Shown: positions 17,552 to 26,589, counted from the stretch's first letter. The stretch is DNA of 64,000 bases from Candidatus Helarchaeota archaeon (GCA_013375455.1 JABXJT010000022.1:4223-68222), one strand, 5' to 3'. A program made the numbers and translations. The notes: generated from the sequence alone by a model not told the origin.

Positions 17552-18352
17552 TTGGAAAATTTAATCAGGAACGGAGATTACGTCTTAATAGTCTATGGGG
17601 ATAGGGGACGATGGTTGGTCCAGGTCAAAGAAGGGGAGACCTTTCATACGAATAAAGGGTATATAGCCTTTGATTCAATCATTGGAAAGCCTTATGGCAG
17701 CTCTGTTCAAAGTTCTCAAGACCGCACCTTTCTTATCTTTACTCCAACACCCGCTGATTTCCTGTTAAAGACGGTTCGGAAGACGCAGATAATTTATCCA
17801 AAAGATGCTTCATTCATATTAATCTGCACTGGCATTGGCCCGGGGTCACGAGTCGTAGAAGCAGGTGCTGGAAGTGGTGGCTTAACCTCGGTCTTGGCAT
17901 ACTATGTCCGACCAAATGGTAAGGTTTATAGCTATGAACTACGGGAGGAATTTTTAAAAAAAGCACGGAAAACGCTATCCCGAGCGGGACTTGAAGATTT
18001 TGTGGAATTGAAAAATCAGGATATTATTGAGGGAATTGACGAAAAAAATATCGATTCAATTGTATTAGATCTCCCGACTCCTTGGGATGTCGTCCCTGTA
18101 GCGCGAGTTGCTTTAAAAGCCGGAGGCACTTTCGCATCTTTTTCACCAACCATCATCCAAGTTCAAGATACTGTGGATGCTCTCAGACAATTCGGATTTG
18201 GAGACGTGCAAACCTTTGAATTGCTTCTTCGACCTTGGAAAATTTCTGTTAGAAAGAATACCTTTAAGGCGACACGTCCCCGAACTCAGATAGTTGGCCA
18301 TTCAGGATTTCTTACTTTTGCAAGAAAGCTCGCAAAGGAAAATGAAGAATGA
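17552..18352 (+). CDS. trmI: tRNA (adenine-N1)-methyltransferase TrmI
   Basis: 266 residues. An N-terminal beta domain is followed by a Rossmann methylase with the SAM loop VVEAGAGSGGLT (about 104-115), the acidic strand VYSYELREEF and the catalytic motif VLDLPTPWD (about 170-178). It is typical of archaeal TrmI, which forms m1A57/58 in the T-loop. The TTG start at 17552 has GGAG upstream. The preceding gene is ncsA, 6 bases away. One of its possible substrates, tRNA-Val(CAC) at 19997-20102, carries its intron precisely in the T-loop. Confidence 0.9.
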   Translation: MENLIRNGDYVLIVYGDRGRWLVQVKEGETFHTNKGYIAFDSIIGKPYGSSVQSSQDRTFLIFTPTPADFLLKTVRKTQIIYPKDASFILICTGIGPGSRVVEAGAGSGGLTSVLAYYVRPNGKVYSYELREEFLKKARKTLSRAGLEDFVELKNQDIIEGIDEKNIDSIVLDLPTPWDVVPVARVALKAGGTFASFSPTIIQVQDTVDALRQFGFGDVQTFELLLRPWKISVRKNTFKATRPRTQIVGHSGFLTFARKLAKENEE

Positions 18353-18363
18353 AATTCAACAAA

Positions 18364-19809
18364 TTATAATAAAGATCCGCATGATGGACAGATTCTTGCA
18401 AATAAGGTAATGGGGGATTTGCAATTAGGGCAGGTTCGGAGGGCTCTCTGGCAATTTGGACAAACTTTGGCCATCATTATGACGTGTGTTTTACAATGGG
18501 GGCAAATGGCTTTGGAACCCACTATTTTAACCTCAGATTTCACTCCAGCTGATGGTTCAGTTTCTGTAGTTTCTTCTAGAATATTTGATAGTCGTTCTAA
18601 ACGGTCTTGTAAGGGATCTGCTTGTTCGGGATAGGTGGTAATTTTGATGCCTTCTTCAGTCCCCTCCAGAAGAGAGCTTCCGGATACGTGAGGGGGGGAT
18701 TCAGCTGGTGCTTGGGGAGCAGTAGCGTCCATGGGAGCAGTTTGGTCCAGAAAGCTCGCTAAATCGTCAAATACCGCTTCTGATACCGGCTCACCCTCAA
18801 TTTCAGACATTTCTACAGCCGCCGGTTGGGCGCTTACTTGAGGGGAAGCTGGATTTAGGGGTGCGGTACTCGGTGATGGAGGAGGGGCACTTGGAGGTTG
18901 AGGATAAGAGGGAATGGCGGGTTGAGCGGGAGGTTCTGGGGCTGGCATTCCGATGGGTTGTGTTTGATCTATGAAATCCACGAGTTCACTGAAGATTTCC
19001 TCCTCAGATTGAGTTTCGGGGGCAGGAGCCATGGCAGGGACTGCATATGTTGAAGGTGGTTGAGGAGGAGCCGCAGGTTGCACTGGTGGCTGGGGAGCCG
19101 GAGCCACCGGCGGGGGGGCAACGACAGCCGGGGTAGCAGCGGCTTCCTTTATCGTAGATGGAGGCAGTTTTGCAGGTTTTTTCGCGGGGGCCTCAGGAAC
19201 TCCAATAATTACGCGTTTTAATTTTATCCATCGCTTTTTCTGGTATTTCCGCAATATTTCATCGACTTTCAATTGGGGTAATCTTGTTTTTTCGCAGATA
19301 TCTGAAATAGTATTCTCTCCATTTACGAGATGTAAAACTTTGGCTTCTTCCATGCCGAATTTCTTACTCTTGATTGAAACGGTCAAGACAGGAACCCGAA
19401 CGGCTGCTTTTGCGGGAGCTTTTACTTCATCTACCGCGGGTATGGATGCGAGAAGTTCATCGAGTTTGAGAGAATACCTCTGCATGCGACCTTTAAACGC
19501 GAGAAGTTGCCCGACAGGTCCCTTATCAGAATTTAGAATAACTAACGCGTTATTAGAGACTTTGAAGAATGCAATATTAGTCCCACTCAGCGGTAAACTG
19601 TGATCTCCGACAGATAGAAGTTCAAAATTTCCTTTTGTAAAAGAGATAATGAAGTCAGAGAATTTTTGGATTGCATCATCTATATATTTAAGTTCTGCTT
19701 CCTGATTAACAACTGCAACCGTGATATTTGAGCCTAAAAGAGGTCCTATATCAGCTTTAATTACCTTGACTAGGTCGGGCAGCTTTTTTATTTGCTCCAT
19801 TTGACTCAT
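18364..19809 (-). CDS. Roadblock-like/wHTH/proline-rich/double zinc-ribbon protein
   Basis: 481 residues from ATG 19809, which has GGAGG 11 bases upstream; a longer GTG start at 19833 would contain that GGAGG. The first about 120 residues have a roadblock-like pattern. A small winged-helix unit follows (about 165-205, VLHLVNGENTISDICEKTRL). Next is a 200-residue Pro/Ala/Gln-rich linker holding two copies of a short helix motif (ELVDFIDQTQP and DDLASFLDQTAP). Two zinc ribbons close the protein (CPHC...CPNC, CPNC...CPSC). The repeated linker motif looks like a docking peptide. An adaptor role in GTPase or nucleic-acid regulation is inference. It is convergent with trmI. Confidence 0.65.
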   Translation of the reverse strand: MSQMEQIKKLPDLVKVIKADIGPLLGSNITVAVVNQEAELKYIDDAIQKFSDFIISFTKGNFELLSVGDHSLPLSGTNIAFFKVSNNALVILNSDKGPVGQLLAFKGRMQRYSLKLDELLASIPAVDEVKAPAKAAVRVPVLTVSIKSKKFGMEEAKVLHLVNGENTISDICEKTRLPQLKVDEILRKYQKKRWIKLKRVIIGVPEAPAKKPAKLPPSTIKEAAATPAVVAPPPVAPAPQPPVQPAAPPQPPSTYAVPAMAPAPETQSEEEIFSELVDFIDQTQPIGMPAPEPPAQPAIPSYPQPPSAPPPSPSTAPLNPASPQVSAQPAAVEMSEIEGEPVSEAVFDDLASFLDQTAPMDATAPQAPAESPPHVSGSSLLEGTEEGIKITTYPEQADPLQDRLERLSNILEETTETEPSAGVKSEVKIVGSKAICPHCKTHVIMMAKVCPNCQRALRTCPNCKSPITLFARICPSCGSLL

Positions 19810-19996
19810 ATACTTTAAATCCTCCAAAATCACCCTAACGTCTTTGTTTCGTGAATTTGGTTCAGGAAGAACCGTGATTTTAAGGGGAAATTCGTTCTAT
19901 TCTTCACTATATGGCTTTATTAATAATTATTAGTATTTTAAGTAGTGAGTACCTTTAAAATCTTTTTAACTTTAAGAATGATATCAATAAGACAAA

Positions 19997-20102
19997 TGGT
20001 AGGTTCGCGGGGACTTTCGTGATTTCATTCGGGATGAAATCAATTCGAACCCCGGATCTCCGCGGTGTGAGCGCGGCGTCTTAACGACTGGACCACGAAC
20101 CT
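19997..20102 (-). tRNA. tRNA-Val(CAC) with T-loop intron and encoded CCA
   Basis: On the minus strand the acceptor AGGTTCG pairs with CGAACCT; the discriminator is A and CCA is encoded at 19999-19997. The anticodon arm is CCGCG-CTCACAC-CGCGG, so the anticodon is CAC (Val). The T-stem CGGGG/CCCCG is complete, but 30 bases interrupt the T-loop at 20014-20043. Removing them restores TTCGAAT, a standard 7-base loop. Without intron and CCA the tRNA is 73 nt. The D-stem has one C-A mismatch. Confidence 0.92.
20014..20043 (-). other. tRNA intron with bulge-helix-bulge motif, positions 59/60
   Basis: The 30-nt intron sits between T-loop positions 59 and 60. A canonical BHB can be drawn by hand: outer helix is the T-stem, central 4-bp helix is TTCG (exon) with CGAA (intron), the 3-nt bulges are AAT and AGT, and the inner helix is a perfect 9-bp hairpin TGATTTCAT/ATGAAATCA. 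Cutting between the second and third base of each bulge yields exactly the mature loop. This predicts processing by the archaeal splicing endonuclease. Confidence 0.9.
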
Positions 20103-20284
20103 TTCCAACTCATAATTTGGCTTCTATTCGTCTCTTATAAATGTTAAGTATTAATAGTCTTATTTCCACTCTTAAAATTATTGGAATTATGGAGGAATAT
20201 CTCGTAGAAATCTTTTTAAGAATTTTTACAATTGGAAATAATAAGGATCTAAGCGGAAGATTTTGGAGTGGATTGCAGTAGCCA

Positions 20285-22060
20285 TTAATTAGATGAGGAT
20301 ACTTCTACTTCTTTTTTTTGCTTTTTTCCCTTCTTAGGAGAATATTTTTCCACTCCAATCCATTTTTCCCGTGCGTAAATCACGATTGCTATCATTACGC
20401 CTGCAATTAGAGTATATATGCCTGCAACTAGAAATACTGCAACAGTGGCATCAAAACCATAATAAGCGTTCCCCAGAGTTAGACCATAAATAACCGATGT
20501 ACTATAATAAACTATAAAACATAGGATGATAATTGAATATTCATATCTCCTGCTTTTTTCTCTTTTAAGAGGATTTTCTTTACCCATTGCACTAAGAATT
20601 TCCTCGATAGCTTTTTGTTTTGCCATTCCTTTTTCTGGGGCCAAATATATGATTGTGAAAGTTATTACGATTAAAAAAATGCCCATTAGAAGAAATGACG
20701 ATCCAAATGTCAGTCCACCTGGGTCAAATATATCCGGGCTAGTTCTTCCTATTTGTACAGCTCCCCAAAAGCTCACAAAAGGTGAAAGAATCATTCCTAC
20801 TCTGGTAAAAGTAATCCACCATCCTTGAGCTGTACTTAACATCTGGGGTGGAACCATTTCCAAAGGCATTAATCCGATTCCAGCTAGCATTAAAACAGCA
20901 CCTATGAGCGCTATACAGAAGCCACTCACTATTACTGGAATTAAAATCGGTCTTAATGTCATGATAATATTATAATGATAAGGATCAGCTATCAAATAAT
21001 CAGTAAGCGACATACGTCCTGGTGGATGACAGAATGGAGCGGGTACTCCTATTAACAAACCACCAAAAAAAGTTATTAATGCCCCACGTATAACTATTTC
21101 ACGTCGACCCCACCTATCCATGAAATAAAGCACGACTAAAAAGGACCCAAATCCAGTTAAAGCTAATGGAAGAAGGAATAGTTCCCAATCTTCTAACAGG
21201 AGCTCGTTCATATAAAACATTGGAACCCACGTTACCGCCACCGCCATTATCCAAGCTCCTCCTATACCTGAGATAACACTTATCATAAAAGGTCTCATGT
21301 ATTTCTTCTGTAATGGATCACGCCAAGAGACCTGCTTCACTTTCAGTCCTCGTTCTCGTTTCCAGTTTTGATATTTCTGCATTTTCGTAAATCTATTTGT
21401 TTCTTTCATTTTAAAATAGATAGGAATTATAAAGAAAAATCCCAGACCAGAAAGGAATAGTAATGACTGCCACGAATTGAAATTTAGAATTCTAATATCA
21501 AGAAAATGTACCATAACCGCCGCAGCAAGCCCTAAAGCATTTATTGAAACAGTTAGCCCAACCAATCGACCCCGACTCTTGTTGGGGGCTTCTTCTGCCA
21601 TAATCACAATCACAAGATCAGCCGCTAAAAACATCGATGCAATAAAGCGAATGAATAAAAACAGCGGAAAATATTGAATACCTGGAGGAACAAATGCTGT
21701 AAGTACCGAGAAAGTTACAAACCCAGTTGCCGTAATCATATAAAGGGGCCGCCGTCCATAGCGATCAGCCAAATTCTTAAATATAATGCTGCTCATCACT
21801 CCAAGACCACCGATTATAAAAATTAACGCTACTTGGAAACTGGTCGGGGAAAAGCCGAAATAACCGTAAATCGTCTGGTCATATTCAGCCCCCGATAGGC
21901 CAGGATCGACAGGGAGCGCCAAGGTGATTACACTTGTCGCCCAACCGTCAAAGAAATTAACGATTGAGGCAAAAATGGTTATTAACCAAAGGTACCTTCC
22001 TGATCGCCCCATCTCAAAAAGACCACGTCTGCGTTTTTTACTCTTGATCGCATCAGTCAA
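20285..22060 (-). CDS. Major facilitator superfamily transporter
   Basis: 591 residues, polytopic, with the MFS loop signatures ADRYGRRPLY between helices 2 and 3 and the related DRWGRREIV between helices 8 and 9, as in sugar/aromatic-acid porters. A basic N-terminus and a long C-terminal part with two extra helices exceed the usual 12-helix fold. The TTG start at 22060 has GAGGG upstream. A 31-residue single-helix peptide is encoded just upstream on the same strand. The substrate cannot be told from sequence. Confidence 0.85.
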   Translation of the reverse strand: MTDAIKSKKRRRGLFEMGRSGRYLWLITIFASIVNFFDGWATSVITLALPVDPGLSGAEYDQTIYGYFGFSPTSFQVALIFIIGGLGVMSSIIFKNLADRYGRRPLYMITATGFVTFSVLTAFVPPGIQYFPLFLFIRFIASMFLAADLVIVIMAEEAPNKSRGRLVGLTVSINALGLAAAVMVHFLDIRILNFNSWQSLLFLSGLGFFFIIPIYFKMKETNRFTKMQKYQNWKRERGLKVKQVSWRDPLQKKYMRPFMISVISGIGGAWIMAVAVTWVPMFYMNELLLEDWELFLLPLALTGFGSFLVVLYFMDRWGRREIVIRGALITFFGGLLIGVPAPFCHPPGRMSLTDYLIADPYHYNIIMTLRPILIPVIVSGFCIALIGAVLMLAGIGLMPLEMVPPQMLSTAQGWWITFTRVGMILSPFVSFWGAVQIGRTSPDIFDPGGLTFGSSFLLMGIFLIVITFTIIYLAPEKGMAKQKAIEEILSAMGKENPLKREKSRRYEYSIIILCFIVYYSTSVIYGLTLGNAYYGFDATVAVFLVAGIYTLIAGVMIAIVIYAREKWIGVEKYSPKKGKKQKKEVEVSSSN

Positions 22061-22435
22061 TATAAATACCCTCGAAAATTGTAGGCGGCATTAAGTATAA
22101 AAGATTAAAGCGTATACTATCCCTGTAATTACAACTACAATGGCGCAAAAAAGGAACACCAAAAAGAATTTCGTATTATTGTCCATTTTAGCAACCCTCA
22201 TCATTTCTATCAAATAAAACTATCAACTTAAAGAGGTGTTAAATCTCCTTTTAAATTTATCAAAAATTGAATATTAATATTATCAGTACTGTCTGAGAAT
22301 TTCTATTTGCTCAATAAATTTTAACTCTTAATTTGATAAATACTCACTCTAATCTTGAAAAAAAAGGAAGTGAAACATTTTTAAAAATCAATGAATTGAA
22401 TGTATTAAACATAGTAAAAACTTGGAGTTTGTTAT
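22061..22435. other. Divergent intergenic region of MFS and eL38 genes
   Basis: 375 bases between the leftward MFS gene and the rightward eL38 gene. It contains the 31-codon membrane-peptide gene at 22091-22186; the remainder is AT-rich promoter sequence without recognised repeats or RNA. Confidence 0.5.
22091..22186 (-). CDS. 31-residue single-helix membrane peptide upstream of the MFS gene
   Basis: A minus-strand frame from ATG 22186 to TAA 22091. It encodes MDNNTKFF, then a hydrophobic helix of about 20 residues (VFLFCAIVVVITGIVYALI), and stops. GAGGG lies 8 bases before the ATG, a proper ribosome binding site. It is 30 bases upstream of the transporter start on the same strand, as expected for a small transporter-associated subunit. 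No family recognised; the pairing with the transporter is inference. Confidence 0.55.
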   Translation of the reverse strand: MDNNTKFFLVFLFCAIVVVITGIVYALIFYT

Positions 22436-22633
22436 ATGCCGAAGGAGATTAAAGATGTTGACCGCTTTGTTTTGCTTGCAAATAGTGAGGCAATTGAGAT
22501 GCGGGTGAAAAGAGTCAAAGATACGGTGAAGTTGAAATTAAGGACCTCAAAATCCTTATACACGTTAAAACTAGACCCAGAAAGCGCAGAAGAAATAATA
22601 AAAAAGATAAAATGCCAAGTTATTGAAATTTAA
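22436..22633 (+). CDS. rpl38e: Ribosomal protein eL38
   Basis: 65 residues starting MPKEIKDVDRFVLLA, with the basic KRVKDTVKLKLRTSKSLYTL core and a final helix. This matches the eL38 pattern (M-P-K-x-I...F...A, K-K-x-x-D-x-V-K-x-K-x-R-x-S-x-x-L-Y-T-L). eL38 is a small large-subunit protein of eukaryotes found in only some archaea, including crenarchaeal and Asgard lineages. It stands alone rather than in a ribosomal operon and is convergent with the presenilin-type gene. Confidence 0.85.
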   Translation: MPKEIKDVDRFVLLANSEAIEMRVKRVKDTVKLKLRTSKSLYTLKLDPESAEEIIKKIKCQVIEI

Positions 22634-22647
22634 AGAAATGACGAATA

Positions 22648-23520
22648 TTATAAAATCCAAAAGATAAGAAGACTAATTGAATAGAAGAGAATACCTAATC
22701 CAATAGAAATGGGTAATCCGGGGAGCATCTCTCTTCTTTTTAATAAATGGAAAGTTAAAATAGCGCCCAAAATTATGCCCACGGTAGTGCAAACAAAGGG
22801 AACAATTGCACCTACCAGGCCGAATTCTATTAGAAAATCGATTTGGAACCCTAAAAGCAAGGTATGAGTTGAGAGCATCGAATAAAATGCTAAATCACCT
22901 AATCCTATTTCCCAATTTCGATCGGTATAAGTCATATCGACAGGTAAATTTGTGTCCTCGTCCGCTTCGGTCATTTCAATAATCTTTTTAATTGGTCCCT
23001 TGAAAACTGCGATAATATCATAGATTGAAAGAATTCCAACGAGAAGAAAGGCAGTCCAAGTTGGGAGTACGATTCCGAGAAAAGCGCCGATAAGAGCACC
23101 GAAAAGGAGTAAGGAAGTATTTTTTGCAGTTTCTGATGACTTATCAGATAATAGCGAATAAGATAGGAGAATTCCGCTAGGAACGGAAATTATTATTATG
23201 AGAATGAAGGAAATTAAATCGCCTAATCCGAAAACCGCCAATAGGAGATATGAATAGAAGAAAATTAGAAATATGCCCATGAATCCGAAACAGATGATAA
23301 AAAAGTACCTGAGAATCTTCTCTTTACCATATTTTATTGCGAAATAGACTAAAGTGACTCCAATTACTGCAAAAATGGTATAAAAGAAAGCGTTTAGAAG
23401 GGCATAAAACACTCCGCCTTCTGCTTCAGGCCATGGTGCGGCATCTATAGTAATGCCACTAATAATTCCTATGATTGCCAAGGGCAATGCAATGCAAAGA
23501 GTGATGAGAATTGGGCGCAA
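22648..23520 (-). CDS. Presenilin/signal-peptide-peptidase-type intramembrane aspartyl protease
   Basis: 290 residues with about nine membrane helices. The two catalytic aspartates are in SIYDIIAVFKGP (about 166) and IGLGDLAFYS (about 207), the YD and GxGD motifs of family A22. The conserved PAL motif is represented by LPGLPISIG near residue 268, a variant with Gly for Ala. A polar loop between the two aspartate helices contains several acidic residues. The TTG start is at 23520. Archaeal homologues cut membrane-embedded peptides; the substrate here is unknown. Confidence 0.85.
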   Translation of the reverse strand: MRPILITLCIALPLAIIGIISGITIDAAPWPEAEGGVFYALLNAFFYTIFAVIGVTLVYFAIKYGKEKILRYFFIICFGFMGIFLIFFYSYLLLAVFGLGDLISFILIIIISVPSGILLSYSLLSDKSSETAKNTSLLLFGALIGAFLGIVLPTWTAFLLVGILSIYDIIAVFKGPIKKIIEMTEADEDTNLPVDMTYTDRNWEIGLGDLAFYSMLSTHTLLLGFQIDFLIEFGLVGAIVPFVCTTVGIILGAILTFHLLKRREMLPGLPISIGLGILFYSISLLIFWIL

Positions 23521-23645
23521 CGCATGTTCTGTTTTGACGGTAATTTCTGTTGTCAGGGAACAATCACCTTATTCTTTTTTAATAGTAAAGGAATAAGGTA
23601 ATAAAAAAATCCACTATCAAAAAGGATCGTGCTGATATTCAAATA

Positions 23646-24191
23646 TTGGGTTTGCTTTGTTTTGGCAAGGTGGATTTCGAGATTTTGGAATATTTACAAG
23701 AGAAATTAGCCGAAGTTTTTAGTGAAATCCTTGCAGAGATTCAAATAATAGATGAAAATTGCAATGTTCCTGAGAATTCCTATAATCCAGAAAGAAACCA
23801 ATATTTATCACCCTTATTTCTGCTATCAATCCGCCATTTTAGAGATGAAAACAAATATGATAAAATTTTAGGGATTACTCCTCTTGATTTATACATAGAC
23901 CAATTGAACTTTGTATTTGGACAGGCAGAATTCGGATTGCTTGCAAAGGCTGCAATGATTTCCTTGCATCGATTACATCCTGAATTTTATGGGCAACCAC
24001 CTAATAAAAACTTATTTTTAAAGCGCGTGGTTAAAGAAGGGACTCATGAAATTGGGCATACGTTTGGATTAGAACACTGCAATAAACAGTGTATTATGGT
24101 ATTTTCGAATAGTATAATGGACACTGACACAAAACCTGCCAGATTCTGTGAAGAATGTTTGAAAAAAATTCAAAAAAGAATTAAATCTTGA
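23646..24191 (+). CDS. amzA: Archaemetzincin zinc protease
   Basis: 181 residues. The active-site consensus THEIGHTFGLEHC (about 137-149) is the archaemetzincin HExxHxxGxxH followed by Cys. Downstream CIMVFSNSIMDTDTK gives the Met-turn region, and FCEECLKK completes the CxxC pair of the structural zinc site. The start is a TTG at 23646 with no clear ribosome binding site; slightly upstream non-AUG starts are possible. The 3' end overlaps the convergent nuclease gene by 11 bases. A role in protein turnover is assumed from the family. Confidence 0.88.
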   Translation: MGLLCFGKVDFEILEYLQEKLAEVFSEILAEIQIIDENCNVPENSYNPERNQYLSPLFLLSIRHFRDENKYDKILGITPLDLYIDQLNFVFGQAEFGLLAKAAMISLHRLHPEFYGQPPNKNLFLKRVVKEGTHEIGHTFGLEHCNKQCIMVFSNSIMDTDTKPARFCEECLKKIQKRIKS

Positions 24192-25449
24192 AACTTTCAT
24201 TGGTCTTTGGGGCAATTCCGGTAAAATTTGTGGTTTCATTTATTTCTTTAGCGAAAGTTTTACAGCTTTCTTCTTCACCATGGACGCAAAAGACGGTTAA
24301 ATCAGTATTTTTCTCAAAGGAATGGATGAAATCCCAAAGACCACTTCTCCCGGCATGCGAAGAGAATTTAAAAGAATCCACTTCCGCGTTTACTTTGCTT
24401 CCATCCCATTGATTTGTGTCAAGTAATATTTGACCTGGGGTGTCAGGAATTTGGAAACTAACTAGAAAAATGCCATTTTGTGTATTGTGAGAAAGTTCAT
24501 TCATGTAACTAACTGCGGTTCCACCTTTTAACATACCAGAGGGCGCAATGATAACTCCAGGCGTAGAAGTAGCCTTAATTCGCTCCTTTTCTTTCATTTT
24601 TCCCCTAGATATCAAATGAGCGTGTTTTAATGCTTTTTTTAACAGGTTGAAATTACGAAAATAATTAGGGTACGAAGTAAAAATACGGCTTACAGTTCGG
24701 GCCATCCCATCCATAAAAACTGGATATTTGAAATTGTATTTTTGCAACAGGCATAATATTTCTTGAGAACGGGCTACTCCAAAAGCAGGAACAAGAACCG
24801 TCCCATCTTGACTAACGATTTCATTAACTTTATCAATAAAAGTTTTCTCTGTTTCTTCTCGTTTGGGGTGGCTTTCCAGGGCATAAGTACTCTCGATGAT
24901 TAGACAATCTAGTTTCGATATTTTGAATCGTGCCTTGTTCAATAATTGTGTATTAAAAGAATTAAAGTCACCTGTATAGAAAATTTTTTTCCCATCTACG
25001 TCTAAATAAATGGAAATGCTTCCAGGGATGTGTCCTGCATCGAGAAACTGCGCCATGCATTGTGAGCTAATTTTCTTCTTTCCGTACATGAGGTGTTTGG
25101 AATTATTGGTCATTCTCAATAATTCCTTTTTCCCAAAAGGTAAATAATACTCTGAAATTCGGATCATGTCGAAAATAAGAATCTGAGTTAGGTCAATAGT
25201 AAGTGGTGTAGAGAATAATCGCGGAATTGCCATTCCACTATAAAGCAGGGGAAGACCACCTGAATGATCGAGATGTGCATGCGTAAGGAGGATTGCGTTG
25301 AGATCTTTAGGTTTGATTTCATGCGGGAAAGATGGCTTTCCTTTCATATAAATCCCGTAATCCATTAACACGGTTCCAGCCGGGGATTCAATAGCAATAG
25401 CTGAACCACCTATCTGTAGACAACCGCCAAGAAAATTGATTTTGACCAT
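24181..25449 (-). CDS. Beta-CASP metallo-beta-lactamase RNase (aCPSF2-like)
   Basis: 422 residues. The metallo-beta-lactamase motif THAHLDHSGG (about 56-65) and DAGHIPGSISIYL are followed by the beta-CASP region (FGVARSQEILCLL) and a C-terminal SSHAGRSGL histidine motif. Length and the lack of N-terminal KH domains match the aCPSF2 group, not aCPSF1. These enzymes act as endo- or exoribonucleases in archaeal RNA processing. Zinc ligands look complete. Confidence 0.85.
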   Translation of the reverse strand: MVKINFLGGCLQIGGSAIAIESPAGTVLMDYGIYMKGKPSFPHEIKPKDLNAILLTHAHLDHSGGLPLLYSGMAIPRLFSTPLTIDLTQILIFDMIRISEYYLPFGKKELLRMTNNSKHLMYGKKKISSQCMAQFLDAGHIPGSISIYLDVDGKKIFYTGDFNSFNTQLLNKARFKISKLDCLIIESTYALESHPKREETEKTFIDKVNEIVSQDGTVLVPAFGVARSQEILCLLQKYNFKYPVFMDGMARTVSRIFTSYPNYFRNFNLLKKALKHAHLISRGKMKEKERIKATSTPGVIIAPSGMLKGGTAVSYMNELSHNTQNGIFLVSFQIPDTPGQILLDTNQWDGSKVNAEVDSFKFSSHAGRSGLWDFIHSFEKNTDLTVFCVHGEEESCKTFAKEINETTNFTGIAPKTNESFKI

Positions 25450-25631
25450 TACTCAGCAACATTCCTGTGTTTAGAAAGGATTAATCTGTTTGTGTGTGTC
25501 GCTTTTTATGTAAAAATGATTTTTTTCAAAACTGTTAAATATTTTGGTTTTGGCATTCTTTTATGTAGAAAACGGATAAATTAACTCGGTCTTCGTAAAA
25601 ACCTTAATTTACTGTTAAAGAGTGTAATAGA

Positions 25632-26369
25632 ATGGTAATTAAAATTATAATCGAGGAAGAAGAAAAGATAAATTTTTCTGAGTCTATATTCCTCACGGGA
25701 TTTCATGGGCTGGGCTGGACTGGTTATATTGCAATCCGGCATATTATAAAAACCACGGGTGTGAATAGAATCGGGTATATTCTCGGAGATATGATGCCAG
25801 ATATAATCTCTATTGAAGAAGAACGGCTTACTCTACCGTACGAATTTCACAAATATAAAAATTTAATAATATTTCAGCCTCCGTTTCAACCGATCTTATT
25901 AGAACAGTACAAAATTGCGGAACAACAAAAAATAATTCAAAAATTAGCGGAATGGATTGTTGAATCTAACCTCAAAGAGGCAATATTACTTGGAGGATTG
26001 GATTCCAGATTTCAAAAAAACTCGGAACAACTGCGAATTTTATCGACCCGCGCTTTCAGACGTGTAAAAGAGTTCAAGATTCCTTTTCTTGAAAGAGGAT
26101 TACTCGTGAGAGGACCGTTAGCCTTATTGTTAACCCATCTTGAGATGTTAAACTTTCCTGCGCTAGTCATTTTACCTTATGCAAGTGCTGATCGCCCTGA
26201 TCCTGCGGCGGCAGCTGTCGCCATAGATTTCCTCAATAAACATTACCAGTTAGGCATTTCAACCTCTCAACTTCAAACAGACGCTTTGAAAATTGAGAAT
26301 GAAATTGCGGAAATCCTCCGCCAAGAACGAGAACGAACTGAACGAGAACCGCGTGACATGTATATCTAA
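25632..26369 (+). CDS. PAC2-family proteasome-assembly-chaperone-like protein
   Basis: 245 residues with the PAC2 pattern: an early FLTGFHGLGWTGYIAIRHI stretch (about 20-38), ILLGGLDSRF in the middle and a conserved C-terminal RGPLALLLTHLEML, then ADRPDPAAAAVAIDFL. Archaeal PAC2 (PbaB-like) proteins bind proteasome subunits, but many family members are uncharacterised. It is monocistronic with its own ATG at 25632. The function is assigned by family only. Confidence 0.8.
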   Translation: MVIKIIIEEEEKINFSESIFLTGFHGLGWTGYIAIRHIIKTTGVNRIGYILGDMMPDIISIEEERLTLPYEFHKYKNLIIFQPPFQPILLEQYKIAEQQKIIQKLAEWIVESNLKEAILLGGLDSRFQKNSEQLRILSTRAFRRVKEFKIPFLERGLLVRGPLALLLTHLEMLNFPALVILPYASADRPDPAAAAVAIDFLNKHYQLGISTSQLQTDALKIENEIAEILRQERERTEREPRDMYI

Positions 26370-26589
26370 GATTTAAAAAAGCTAACTCTAGATTCTAAGC
26401 TTGTTGGAGGATAGTTTAAACATTTTCGTATTGGTGGTCCTTGGATTTTAAATCAAATACTATTGGAATTTTCGTTATTACGTAATTTATCAGAGCATTT
26501 AAATATTATATACTATTTTATAGCTATAAGTACACTCATTTTCTAATAAAAGAAAAAAAATTAAGAAGCTTCAATTTGAGGAATGGATA

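Noticed and set aside
20014..20043. T-loop insertion as evidence for a tRNA pseudogene
   Set aside because: The insertion folds as a perfect BHB and its removal restores an ideal tRNA with encoded CCA.
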